A DNA stretch of 64,000 bases from Pseudomonas sp. PH1b (GTDB lineage Bacteria; Pseudomonadota; Gammaproteobacteria; Pseudomonadales; Pseudomonadaceae): the NCBI RefSeq assembly GCF_000633395.1, contig NZ_AYMU01000015.1, forward strand, positions 1 to 64,000, in the 5' to 3' direction. Positions 25,578 through 34,541 of this stretch are shown here, one piece after another; positions within the stretch are counted from its first letter, which is position 1; every line of letters starts with the position of its first letter. The translations under genes were made by a program, and so were the position numbers. A model generated the notes under the pieces. The model was not told the DNA's origin and searched no databases. It saw only the letters and a program-made list of their open reading frames with translations.

Positions 25578-27031
25578 TGCGCTTGTCCGAGTTGAAGAAC
25601 AGCGGGCGCAGCCCGGCCCTGCCCCTGAGTCTGGACCTGGCAGACGCTGCCGGCCCGGCGCAGTTGCAGTTGTTGACCCTGCTGCGGGTATTGCCGGGCC
25701 AGCGTTATGTCGGCGCCGGAGTCTGGCGTGGGCGCCCGGTGCTGGCCAAGTTGCTGGTGGGGCCCAAGGCGGCCCGGCATTTCCAGCGCGAGCTTGCGGG
25801 GGTCAAGTTGCTGGCGGAGCAGGGGCTGACCACGCCGTTGCTGCTGGCTGATGGCTTGCAGGAAGGCGAGGGCGGCTGGCTGCTGTTCGAGTTCCTGGAG
25901 GGGGCGCAGAGCCTGGGTGACGCCTGGAAACAAGTGGAAACACTACGGGTGCTGGCGGATGAACAGGTCGCCGTGCTGGCAGAGGCACTGGGCGCGATCG
26001 CCGAGCTGCATGCCAAGGGCCTGTGGCAGGAGGACCTGCACCTGGACAACTTGCTGCGCCATGACGGCAAGCTGTATTTGATCGATGGTGCAGGCATCTG
26101 CGTCGAAGCAGCGGGCCAGCCCCTGTCGCGGCCCAAGGTGCTGGAGAACCTCGGGGTGTTCTTCGCCCAGTTGCCCAAAAGCCTGGAGCCCTTCACTGAA
26201 GAGTTGCTGGTGCATTACCTGTTGAGCAATGCCGAGCATGCCTTGCCCCTGGAAGCCCTGCAAAAGCAGGTGAACAAGGTGCGTGGCTGGCGCCTGCGGG
26301 ATTTTCTCGCCAAGGTCGGCCGCGAATGCACGCTGTTCTGCGTGCAGCGGGGGCCGTTTGCCTTACGCGCGATTCGTCGTGAGGAGGCGTCGGCAATGTT
26401 GCCGGTACTCGAACAGGCCGATGCCCTGCTGGACCAGGGGCATTTGTACAAGACCGGTGGCGCAGCCAGTGTCGGCCGGGTCGAGGTGGCGGGGCGCAGC
26501 CTGGTGATCAAGCGCTACAACATCAAGGGGTTTGCCCATTGGCTCAAGCGCTTCTGGCGGCCAAGCCGGGCGTGGCACTCCTGGCGTGAAGGCAATCGCC
26601 TGGCGTTTCTGGGCATAGCCACGCCCAGGCCTCTGGCGGTGCTGGAGCAGCGTTTTTTCTGGTTGCGCCGGCGTGCCTACCTGGTGACCGAGTACCTGCC
26701 CGGGCCGGACATCATCGAGCGCTTTGCGCCGTTCGTGGCCAAAGGCGACGCGCCTGAGGCTGAGCTGCAGGCTCTGGACCAGCTGTTTGCGGAGCTGATC
26801 AAGGAACGCATCAGCCATGGCGACTTCAAGGGCCACAACCTGTTCTGGCAGGAAGACCGCTGGTCCCTGATCGACCTCGATGCCATGCGCCAGCATTCGA
26901 GCCTGGGCAGTTTCGCGCCGGCGTACGCCCGTGACCGCGCGCGCTTCATGCGCAACTGGCCCGAAAGCAGTGCCTTGTACCAGGTGATCGACCAGCGCTT
27001 GCCGAAGACGGCACACGCCTCCCAGGCTTGA
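25577..27031 (+). CDS. Tandem two-domain LPS kinase-like protein (PA5006-like)
   Basis: This 484-residue protein contains two WaaP-superfamily kinase domains in one chain. The first (about 1-210) has the loop QEDLHLDNLL (Asp153, Asn158) and LIDGAG (Asp170). The second (about 285-484) has the ATP-lysine LVIKRYN (Lys312), the loop SHGDFKGHNLF (Asp416, Asn421) and LIDLDAMRQ (Asp433). Both loops keep the catalytic Asp and Asn. The length fits PAO1 PA5006. Substrate is unknown; a role in core phosphorylation or in handling phosphorylated LPS is likely from position. Confidence 0.85.
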   Translation: MRLSELKNSGRSPALPLSLDLADAAGPAQLQLLTLLRVLPGQRYVGAGVWRGRPVLAKLLVGPKAARHFQRELAGVKLLAEQGLTTPLLLADGLQEGEGGWLLFEFLEGAQSLGDAWKQVETLRVLADEQVAVLAEALGAIAELHAKGLWQEDLHLDNLLRHDGKLYLIDGAGICVEAAGQPLSRPKVLENLGVFFAQLPKSLEPFTEELLVHYLLSNAEHALPLEALQKQVNKVRGWRLRDFLAKVGRECTLFCVQRGPFALRAIRREEASAMLPVLEQADALLDQGHLYKTGGAASVGRVEVAGRSLVIKRYNIKGFAHWLKRFWRPSRAWHSWREGNRLAFLGIATPRPLAVLEQRFFWLRRRAYLVTEYLPGPDIIERFAPFVAKGDAPEAELQALDQLFAELIKERISHGDFKGHNLFWQEDRWSLIDLDAMRQHSSLGSFAPAYARDRARFMRNWPESSALYQVIDQRLPKTAHASQA

Positions 27032-27265
27032 GCCTGCGACCTGTCGTCGCTGGTTGAGCCGCTGAAACGGCCCGCAGGGGCATACCGAGGGCCGGCCGGT
27101 GCGCCTCCTGTACCGGCGGCCCCGACCCTTGCCGCTTGCCGCTAGAGGCTTGCCCCTGCTTTTACGTTATAATCCCGCCCTTTCGTTGTTTCTCGCCCCT
27201 TGCGAGCACACATCATTTTCAAGGCGCACTGCGCCCGCATGCAGACTAAACGAGGCTAGACCCCT
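27032..27265 (+). promoter_or_regulatory. Promoter region of the carbamoyltransferase-led operon
   Basis: A G/C-rich imperfect hairpin (27089-27100 with 27112-27122) without a T run is followed by a perfect TATAAT at 27168-27173. The matching -35 is poor. This gap is the only large break in the plus-strand LPS run, so a second transcript probably begins here. Confidence 0.5.
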
Positions 27266-29023
27266 GTGGCATTGACGATTCTTGGCCTGTCCGGCGCCCT
27301 TAGCCATGATCCTTCAGCGGCCCTGTACATCGACGGCAAACTGGTTGCCGCCGCTGAAGAAGAGCGTTTCGTGCGCGACAAGCATGCAAAGAACCGCATG
27401 CCCTACGAGTCGGCGAAGTTCTGCCTGGAACAGGCCGGGATCAAACCGTCCGACGTCGACGTGGTGGCGATTCCCTTTGCCCCGATCAGCCTGTTCGGCA
27501 AGGCGCGCTGGCACTATGCCAAGCGCTACTGGTACGCCCCGGATCGCGCCCTGGATGCGATCCTGATGGGCAACCGTCGCTACAAGCGCTATCGCAACAA
27601 GATCGTCTGGTGCCTGGAGCAACTGGGTTTTGACCCGAAGAAGATCAAGATCGAGCCGGTGGAGCACCACCTGGCCCACGCCTCCAGTGCCTACCACTGC
27701 TCGGGCTTCAAGGAGAAGACCGCGATCCTCGGGATCGACGGCAAGGGCGAGTACGCCACCACCTTCTTCGGCTACGGCGAAAACGGCAAGATCCACAAGA
27801 TCAAGGAATTCTTCGACCCGGACTCCCTGGGCGGCCTGTACGGTGCGATCACCGAGTTCCTCGGCTTCGAGATGCTCGACGGCGAGTTCAAGGTCATGGG
27901 CATGGCGCCGTATGGCGATGCCAGCAAATACGATTTCTCGCGCCTGGCCAGCTTTGAAAACGGCGAGCTGGTGATCAACACCGACTACGCCAACGTCATC
28001 GGCCTGCGTCGCTACAAAGAGAAAGGCAAGGGGTTCTACTTCTCGCCAAAACTCATCGAGTGGCTGGGTCCCAAGCGCGAAGGCGACATCGCCGACGAGC
28101 CTTACATCCACTACGCGGCGAGCATGCAGGCCTTGTTCGAGAAGCTGGCCCTGCAGATGATCGACCACTACCTGGGCGACATCCTCAAGGAAACCGGCAA
28201 GCTGGCCTTCGCCGGCGGCTGTGCGCTGAACGTCAAGCTGAACCAGAAGATCATCGCCCGTCCCGAGGTCAAGGAGCTGTTCGTGCAGCCGGCTTCCGGT
28301 GACGCGGGTACCGCAGTCGGTGCCGCGGCCTATGTGTCCCACGCTCGCGGTGTGCCGGTAGAGAAGATGGAGCACGTCTATCTCGGCCCGTCCTACAGCA
28401 ACGAAGACGTGATCGCCGCCTGTGCCCGTCACCCGCACAAGCCGGCCTGGCGCCAGATCGACAACACCCCGGAGCGGATCGCCAAGATCATGGTCGACGG
28501 CAACCCGGTGGCCTGGTTCCAGGGCCGCATGGAGTTCGGTCCGCGGGCCCTGGGCGGTCGTTCGATCATTGGTTGCCCGAGCGCCGCAGGCGTGGCCGAC
28601 CGGATCAACGAGCAGATCAAGTTCCGCGAGCGCTGGAGGCCTTTCTGCCCGTCGATGCTCGACACCGTCGGCCCGCAAATGATCAAGGTCGACCACCCGG
28701 CGCCCTTCATGACCTTCACCTTCGAAGTGGCTGAAGAGTGGAAGACCCGAGTGCCGGAAGTGGTCCACGAGGACGGTACGTCCCGGGCCCAGGTGCTCAA
28801 GCGCGAGTACAACCCGCGCTACTACGACATGATGAAGGCCCTGGAAGTCCTGACCGGCAACGGCGTGTCGCTGAATACTTCGCTGAACCGTCGTGGCGAG
28901 CCGATGATCTGCTCGCCTACCGATGCCTTGAACATGTTCTACGGTTCCGATCTGCAGTACCTGATCATGGAAGACATCCTGGTGGTCAAAGACGGCGTGG
29001 ATCCTTATGACACGCTCGGCTGA
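27266..29023 (+). CDS. LPS core carbamoyltransferase (NodU/CmcH family; PA5005-like)
   Basis: This 585-residue enzyme transfers a carbamoyl group from carbamoyl phosphate to a hydroxyl; its PAO1 counterpart carbamoylates heptose II. The start is GTG 27266. The N-terminal HSP70-like fold shows LGLSGALSHDPSAALY and the EEERF motif. HHLAHASSAYH is the family's metal-binding histidine cluster, and the C-terminal YrdC-like part has FQGRMEFGPRALGGRSI. The next gene overlaps by 17 bp. Confidence 0.92.
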   Translation: MALTILGLSGALSHDPSAALYIDGKLVAAAEEERFVRDKHAKNRMPYESAKFCLEQAGIKPSDVDVVAIPFAPISLFGKARWHYAKRYWYAPDRALDAILMGNRRYKRYRNKIVWCLEQLGFDPKKIKIEPVEHHLAHASSAYHCSGFKEKTAILGIDGKGEYATTFFGYGENGKIHKIKEFFDPDSLGGLYGAITEFLGFEMLDGEFKVMGMAPYGDASKYDFSRLASFENGELVINTDYANVIGLRRYKEKGKGFYFSPKLIEWLGPKREGDIADEPYIHYAASMQALFEKLALQMIDHYLGDILKETGKLAFAGGCALNVKLNQKIIARPEVKELFVQPASGDAGTAVGAAAYVSHARGVPVEKMEHVYLGPSYSNEDVIAACARHPHKPAWRQIDNTPERIAKIMVDGNPVAWFQGRMEFGPRALGGRSIIGCPSAAGVADRINEQIKFRERWRPFCPSMLDTVGPQMIKVDHPAPFMTFTFEVAEEWKTRVPEVVHEDGTSRAQVLKREYNPRYYDMMKALEVLTGNGVSLNTSLNRRGEPMICSPTDALNMFYGSDLQYLIMEDILVVKDGVDPYDTLG

Positions 29024-30137
29024 GCGCCATGTGCTGCAGTTCTGCCACGGCTATGACGGGCCGTTCCTGGACTGCGCCCGGCAATACGCCAGCCTCTTCG
29101 CGGGCAGCGGCTATCGGGTGACCACGGTGTTTCTCACCGGGGCCGCCGATGCCGATGTCGCCGCCGGTTGCGCGTCCGACGAAGTGCTGTTCATGGAGTA
29201 CAGCTCCAAGGCCATTCGTGGCCTGAAGCTGGGCGCCATCCGCGACCTGCGCAAGATCGCCGCATCACGCAATTTCAGCTTCTGCATCGCCCACCGGTTC
29301 AAGCCGATTTACATCGCCTTGCTGGGCACCGGCTTGCCGGTGATCGGTGTCCATCATGCGTTTTCCGATTACAAGCGCGGCAGCCGCAAGCTCTTCGCCC
29401 AGCTGTTCCGCAAGCGCCTGAGCCTGCTCGGGGTGTCCGATGCCGTGCGTGACGACATGCGCACCTGCCTGCCGAAATGGCCGGCGCAGCGGATTCAGAC
29501 CCTGTACAACCGCATCGACCTGGAGGCCTTGCAGGCCGAGCAACTGAGCGCTGCCCAGGCCCGCAGCGAGTTGGGGCTGTCCGCCGATGCCTGGATTGTC
29601 GGCAACGTCGGGCGCCTGCACCCGGACAAGGACCAGGCCACCTTGCTGCGTGGCTTCGCCGCGGCCGTGCCACAGTTGCCGGTACACAGCCAACTGGCGA
29701 TTCTTGGAACCGGGCGCCTGGAAAAAGACCTGAAATCCCTGGCCCGGGAACTGGGGATTGCCGATCGCGTGTTGTTCCTTGGGCAGGTGGCCCAGGCCCG
29801 ACGCTATTTCCGCGCCTTCGATGTGTTCGCCCTGAGCTCCGATCACGAGCCATTCGGCATGGTGCTGCTGGAGGCCATGGCCGCTGGCGTGCCGCTGCTG
29901 GCCACCGCCTGTGGCGGTGCCCGGGAAGTGGTCGAGGGAGTGGGCATCCTGTTCCCCCTGGGCGACGTCGAGCATATGGCCCAGGGGCTGCAGCACCTGG
30001 CCGCGATGGACGATCACCAGCGCCGGGTCTGTGCCGAACTGATGCTTGATCGCCTGCGCGAGCGCTTTTCCGATCGCGCCGTGCGCGACGTATTCTGGCG
30101 TTTGCCGCACGTCATCGACCTGACCGCGAGGGGCTGA
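29007..30137 (+). CDS. wapH: LPS core glycosyltransferase, GT4 (WapH-like)
   Basis: This 376-residue GT-B glycosyltransferase corresponds by order to PA5004 (WapH), which adds an outer-core sugar. VGRLHPDKDQATLLRGF starts the donor domain and SDHEPFGMVLLEAMAAGVP carries the catalytic E(x7)E. The symbol rests mainly on gene order. Confidence 0.8.
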   Translation: MTRSAERHVLQFCHGYDGPFLDCARQYASLFAGSGYRVTTVFLTGAADADVAAGCASDEVLFMEYSSKAIRGLKLGAIRDLRKIAASRNFSFCIAHRFKPIYIALLGTGLPVIGVHHAFSDYKRGSRKLFAQLFRKRLSLLGVSDAVRDDMRTCLPKWPAQRIQTLYNRIDLEALQAEQLSAAQARSELGLSADAWIVGNVGRLHPDKDQATLLRGFAAAVPQLPVHSQLAILGTGRLEKDLKSLARELGIADRVLFLGQVAQARRYFRAFDVFALSSDHEPFGMVLLEAMAAGVPLLATACGGAREVVEGVGILFPLGDVEHMAQGLQHLAAMDDHQRRVCAELMLDRLRERFSDRAVRDVFWRLPHVIDLTARG

Positions 30138-31033
30138 TGCTCAACCGATTTCAAGGCTGGCGCGAACGTGGCTGGTCAGTCATTGACGCCTCGACCTATG
30201 CCGATGCCTGGCAGCGTTTCGGGGGCAGTGTGGCCACCCATCCGCTGGTGGTCGAACAACTGGCGGACCTGGCACAGATCCCGGTGCGCTACCTGGCCTG
30301 GGAGCACAATGGCCAGTTGCAGGCCGCCATCGCCACCTGGGGACGGGACTTGGCCCTGTCCAAGGATGTGCTCAAGCGTGCCGGCAAGAAGGGTTTGTTC
30401 GACATCGGCAATGCCGAGTTGATCCTCCCGGCCGCCGCCGATGCCCAGGCGCCGTTGCGCCATCGCGGGCGTTATCTCTCGGCATTGAACCAGGGCCGTT
30501 TCGGCACCCTCAAGCCACAGGCCGAACAGTTGGCCATGGCCCGCACGCCGGAAGAACTGTCGAAAAAGTTTCGCTACAACCAGCGTCGTGAATTGCGCCT
30601 GCTGGAAGAGGCGGGCGGTGTGGTGCGTGGGGTCGGAGATTTCACCAGCGCGGAACTGGCAGCTATCTACTGTGACCTGTTCCAGCGCCGCTGGGGCTTT
30701 GCCGCCACCGGCGCCGAGCGTATGGCCGAAGTACTGGAGCGCTTGCGCGAGCTGCTGATAGGTTCGGTGATTTTCCTCAATGACGCACCGATTGCCGTGC
30801 AGTTGATCTATCGGGTTGAAGCGCCGGAGTGGATCAGCGTCGAATACGTCAATGGCGGGGTCGACCCTGAGACCCGTGAATTCAGTCCGGGTAGCGTGCT
30901 GAGCTTTCTCAACACCCAGGGTGCCTGGGAGCAGGCCCGGGCCTTGAACAAGCCGCTGCGTTTCTCCTTCGGTCGTGCCGACCGTGAATACAAGGACCGT
31001 TGGTGCAATCCTGTGCCGGTTTTCCAGGTATGA
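30137..31033 (+). CDS. mig-14: Mig-14 family protein
   Basis: This 298-residue protein matches the Mig-14 family (PA5003), linked in Salmonella and Pseudomonas to antimicrobial-peptide resistance. The central SKKFRYNQRRELRLLEEAGG and C-terminal SFGRADREYKDRWCNP segments are typical. The fold is GNAT-like, so an acyl or aminoacyl transfer is possible, but the biochemical role is not established. It overlaps wapH by one base. Confidence 0.88.
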   Translation: MLNRFQGWRERGWSVIDASTYADAWQRFGGSVATHPLVVEQLADLAQIPVRYLAWEHNGQLQAAIATWGRDLALSKDVLKRAGKKGLFDIGNAELILPAAADAQAPLRHRGRYLSALNQGRFGTLKPQAEQLAMARTPEELSKKFRYNQRRELRLLEEAGGVVRGVGDFTSAELAAIYCDLFQRRWGFAATGAERMAEVLERLRELLIGSVIFLNDAPIAVQLIYRVEAPEWISVEYVNGGVDPETREFSPGSVLSFLNTQGAWEQARALNKPLRFSFGRADREYKDRWCNPVPVFQV

Positions 31034-32454
31034 GTCAGCCCATGAGTCGCAAGCAGCAATTGCTCAAGCGCCATCGCCGGAATAAGCGCATTGCCCTGTT
31101 GATCGGGCTGGTGCTGTTGCTGCTGGCCGGCGTGCTGCTGGCCTGGTGGCTGCCGATCCTGCTGGCCGTGCTCGGCTGGCTGGCCCATGAAGCCTGGTTT
31201 GCCGATCACCTGTTCTACTCGCCCAAGGATGACTACCACTACGACTTCGGCAGCGAGGCGCAGCAGGTGGCGGTGCGTCTGGAGGCGGGGCGCTTGTTGC
31301 TGGATTCGGCGCCGCAATGGGCGGGGGACGAGACCCTGGTGCTTGGGGTGCAGGTCAAGAGCTCATGGCTGGGGCGCTTCCTGGATCCGGCCATCGAGGT
31401 GCTGGGTGGCCCGAGCGCCGATCGCCAGGCATTCGAGCGCGGGGTCAACGGCCTGCGCTATCTCAATCTCAGTGGTTTGGCGGGCCCCCTGGGCCGTGGC
31501 GAGCTGCAGTTGCGCGGGCGTTTCTGCCGGATCCGGATCCAGCCTCAGTTGATGGCCTGGTGTGATCCGGATTATCGGCGCCAGCGGGTGATGGTGATCG
31601 CCCCCCATGCCGACGACGCCGAGCTGGCGGCATTCGGCCTTTACAGCCAGGCCGATGAAACCTGGATCGTGACCCTGACCGCCGGGGAAATCGAGGCCGA
31701 GCATTACCAGGCCATGGGCCTGGAGGCGGCCGAAGCATCGCGGCTCAAGGGCCGGCTGCGGGCCTGGGACAGTATTGCCGTACCGCACTGGGCCGGCGTC
31801 CCGCAAGCCCAGTGCGTGCAGCTGGGGTACTTCTGCCTGCAATTGTCCGCGATGCAGGCTGCGCCAGAGCAGCCGATCGCCTCCCGCGAGGCCCAGCTGA
31901 GCGATATCCGCCTGTTCCGCCAGTTCAATCCGTTTGCGCTGCCGGCCGACCAGGATGGATTGCCGACCTGGAACAACCTCCTGGCCGATCTGCGTGCGCT
32001 GCTGCTCAAGGCGCGTCCGCAGGTGATCGTGCTGCCACACCCGTCACTGGACCCGCACCCCGACCATATCTGTGCCCAGGCAGCGGTGATGCAGGCCCTG
32101 CAAGGGCTGGAGTGGCAGCCGAGCACGGTGCTCGGTTACGCCAATCACCTGCACGACAATGATCGCTGGCCGATGGGTGATTCGGGGGCGGGCATCGCAT
32201 TGCCGCCGGTATTTGCCTCGACTGCGGTCCTGCGCCCCTGGTGCCTGGCGCTTTCCCCGGCCGAGCAATATGACAAGGCCATGGCCTTGGGCATGATGCA
32301 TGATTTGCAACCGAGAATGCCGTTCAAGCGCCGCCTGCGCAGGTCGATACAACGGCTTCTGGCTGGTAGGGTGCCCTCGGCGCTGGGGGAGAATGAGTTC
32401 TTTCGCAAGGCGGTCAGGCGCCATGAGCTGTTCTGGCTATTGCAACAGCGATAA
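31030..32454 (+). CDS. dnpA: PIG-L family de-N-acetylase DnpA
   Basis: This 474-residue protein begins with a basic segment, then a hydrophobic helix at about residues 20-50 that anchors it in the inner membrane. It has the PIG-L zinc motif APHADDAE and a later PHPSLDPHPDH segment. The PAO1 homologue (PA5002) affects fluoroquinolone tolerance and is a putative LPS-sugar de-N-acetylase. The ATG at 31030 overlaps the mig-14 stop (ATGA); another ATG at 31042 is possible. Confidence 0.88.
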   Translation: MSQPMSRKQQLLKRHRRNKRIALLIGLVLLLLAGVLLAWWLPILLAVLGWLAHEAWFADHLFYSPKDDYHYDFGSEAQQVAVRLEAGRLLLDSAPQWAGDETLVLGVQVKSSWLGRFLDPAIEVLGGPSADRQAFERGVNGLRYLNLSGLAGPLGRGELQLRGRFCRIRIQPQLMAWCDPDYRRQRVMVIAPHADDAELAAFGLYSQADETWIVTLTAGEIEAEHYQAMGLEAAEASRLKGRLRAWDSIAVPHWAGVPQAQCVQLGYFCLQLSAMQAAPEQPIASREAQLSDIRLFRQFNPFALPADQDGLPTWNNLLADLRALLLKARPQVIVLPHPSLDPHPDHICAQAAVMQALQGLEWQPSTVLGYANHLHDNDRWPMGDSGAGIALPPVFASTAVLRPWCLALSPAEQYDKAMALGMMHDLQPRMPFKRRLRRSIQRLLAGRVPSALGENEFFRKAVRRHELFWLLQQR

Positions 32455-32508
32455 ACCGACATAACCATAGGGGCATTTTGTGCCCCTAATCACGACAGTG
32501 AGTCCTTT

Positions 32509-33393
32509 GTGATCAATCCTCGCCCGCGAATCTTGTTTCTCATGCCCTACTTCGGGCGCTGGCCTTTCTGGCTGCCGTTCTTCCTCGAGAGCTGCCGGCG
32601 CAATCCGGATATCGACTGGCTGTTTTTCAGCGACTGCGGGATCCCGGATAACCTGCCGCCGAACGTCATTTATGAAAGCATGAGCTTTGCCGATTACTGC
32701 GCCCTGGTATCCCAGCGCCTGGACATCGACTTTGCCCCCGATGCGGCCTACAAGATCTGTGACATCCGGCCGGCAATGGGGCTGATCCATGCTGACCGGC
32801 TGGAGGGCTACGACTTCTGGGCCTTCGGCGATATCGACCTGGTCTACGGTGATCTGCGGGCCTATTTCACGGATGACCGCCTGGCACAGTACGACCTGTT
32901 CTCCACCCACGAGCGGCGGGTTGCCGGGCACTTGTGCCTGATACGCAACAATGCACGCCAGCGGGAGCTGTTCAGGCAGATCAAGAACTGGCAGGTACGC
33001 TTTACCGATAAGCAGCATCACGCACTGGATGAGGGGGCGTTCAGCCGGATTTTCCTCTGGCGCAAGAACTTCCCGGAGCCGCTGTTCAAGCTGGTGGGCA
33101 AGTTCAATCCGGCACGCCGTCGCAGTGAGTTCACCGAGGCGTTCAGTACCCCGGGTGGAGTGATCAAGTGGCATGATGGCAGTCGGGATTTTCCCTCGTG
33201 CTGGTACTGGAAGGATGGGCGCCTGACCAATGACCGCGACGCCGACCGCACCTTTGCGTATTTCCACTTCGTGTGCTGGAAGCGCAATGAATGGGCGGCC
33301 CTGCCGGACCCTGATCCGCAAGCGGTCCAGGCCCTGGCCAGCGAATCGTCCTGGGTCATCGATGCCACAGGTTTTCACCGGGGAGAGTCATGA
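32509..33393 (+). CDS. DUF6625-like putative glycosyltransferase
   Basis: This 294-residue protein has a GTG start. Its sequence (LFLMPYFGRWPFWLPFFLESC near the N-terminus) fits DUF6625-type proteins found in polysaccharide loci. A DxD-like AFGDIDLVYGDL motif centres on Asp108/Asp110, as in GT-A glycosyltransferases that bind nucleotide-sugar and metal. I do not recall an equivalent between dnpA and ssg in PAO1, so it may add a strain- or group-specific core sugar. It overlaps the next gene by 4 bp. Confidence 0.7.
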   Translation: MINPRPRILFLMPYFGRWPFWLPFFLESCRRNPDIDWLFFSDCGIPDNLPPNVIYESMSFADYCALVSQRLDIDFAPDAAYKICDIRPAMGLIHADRLEGYDFWAFGDIDLVYGDLRAYFTDDRLAQYDLFSTHERRVAGHLCLIRNNARQRELFRQIKNWQVRFTDKQHHALDEGAFSRIFLWRKNFPEPLFKLVGKFNPARRRSEFTEAFSTPGGVIKWHDGSRDFPSCWYWKDGRLTNDRDADRTFAYFHFVCWKRNEWAALPDPDPQAVQALASESSWVIDATGFHRGES

Positions 33394-34541
33394 GCCAGCG
33401 CTTCAAGGTCCTGCAATTGCAGCCGGACTACAACGTCAAGTCCCACGACTTCGCAGACCTGGCGGAGCAGATCGTCAAGGCATTGCCGGCGGAACGCTAC
33501 GAGGTCACCGCGGCCTTTCTGCGGGGGCGCCCTGGGCCTTCCGATCCGGTGAGCCGGGCTGATCATTCGGTGTATTTCGAGTTTTCCGACAAGTCCCTCA
33601 AGGGCATGCGCCTGCGGGCCATGTGGCGGCTGTACCAGTTCTGCCGCAAGGAAAAGTTCGATGTGGTGATCTGCAACCGCTTCAAGCCGGTGAACATGAT
33701 GCTGACCCTCAACCGCTGGTTGAAGGTGCCGCTGTGCATCGGCATCTCCCATGGGTTCGGCGAGTACGATCGGCTGTACCGTCGCCGCCAGACCCAGCGC
33801 CTGATCGACCGGCACTGGCGTTTTGTCGGGGTGTCGCCGGCAGTCAAGCAGTACCTGCTGGATTGCCAGTGCGGCTTCACCGACCAGAATACCTGGGCGA
33901 TCACCAACGCCATCGATATCGAACAGGCCGAGGCCCTGCAGCATTCCCGCGAGCGTTCCCGGGAGTTGCTGGGGCTGGATCCGTCGGTGCGCCTGATCGG
34001 CGCCCTGGGTCGCCTGGTGCCGGTGAAAGGCCAGACCTACCTGTTGCAGGCCTTTGCCCAGCTCAAGGACAAATACCCCGAGGCGCAACTGGCGATCATC
34101 GGTGCCGGGCGTGAAGAGGCCAATCTGCGTGCCGAGATCGAGCGCCTGGGGCTGCAGGGCCGGGCACACCTGCTGGGGTTCAAGGAAAACGCCCTGCAAT
34201 ACGTGCGGGCCTTCGATATCTGGACCATGCCGTCATTGGCCGAAGGCCTGGGCCTGGCATTGCTGGAAGGCATGAGCGGGCACCTGCCGGTGATTGCCTC
34301 GAATGTGCCGGCGATGTTGCCGCTGATCGAGGGGGCTGGCGGCCTGGCGGTGGAGCCGGCCAATGTGCCGGCCCTGGCAGCGGCCCTGGACAACTACCTG
34401 GGGCTTAGCGACGAGGCACTGGCCGCCAAGGGTGAGCAGGCTTATCGCTATCTGCAGAACGAACATGATATCGAGGTGTTCCGCGAGGAATACCGGCAAT
34501 TGATCGACTCGGGATTGAGTCAGGCGGGCAAGGGGCAGTAA
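33390..34541 (+). CDS. GT4 glycosyltransferase, Ssg-like
   Basis: This 383-residue GT-B enzyme corresponds by order and type to PA5001 (Ssg), a surface-glycan gene. The donor domain has GALGRLVPVKGQTYLLQAF and SLAEGLGLALLEGMSG. It is related to the WapH-like gene upstream: both have a similar KSLKGMRLRAMWRL / KAIRGLKLGAIRDL helix and a NRFKPVN/HRFKPIY motif. It overlaps neighbours by 4 and 1 bp. Confidence 0.82.
   Translation: MSQRFKVLQLQPDYNVKSHDFADLAEQIVKALPAERYEVTAAFLRGRPGPSDPVSRADHSVYFEFSDKSLKGMRLRAMWRLYQFCRKEKFDVVICNRFKPVNMMLTLNRWLKVPLCIGISHGFGEYDRLYRRRQTQRLIDRHWRFVGVSPAVKQYLLDCQCGFTDQNTWAITNAIDIEQAEALQHSRERSRELLGLDPSVRLIGALGRLVPVKGQTYLLQAFAQLKDKYPEAQLAIIGAGREEANLRAEIERLGLQGRAHLLGFKENALQYVRAFDIWTMPSLAEGLGLALLEGMSGHLPVIASNVPAMLPLIEGAGGLAVEPANVPALAAALDNYLGLSDEALAAKGEQAYRYLQNEHDIEVFREEYRQLIDSGLSQAGKGQ

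Noticed and set aside
27032..27265. Small gene in the gap before the carbamoyltransferase
   Set aside because: No convincing start codon with ribosome-binding site or coding pattern; the gap fits a promoter and a hairpin.
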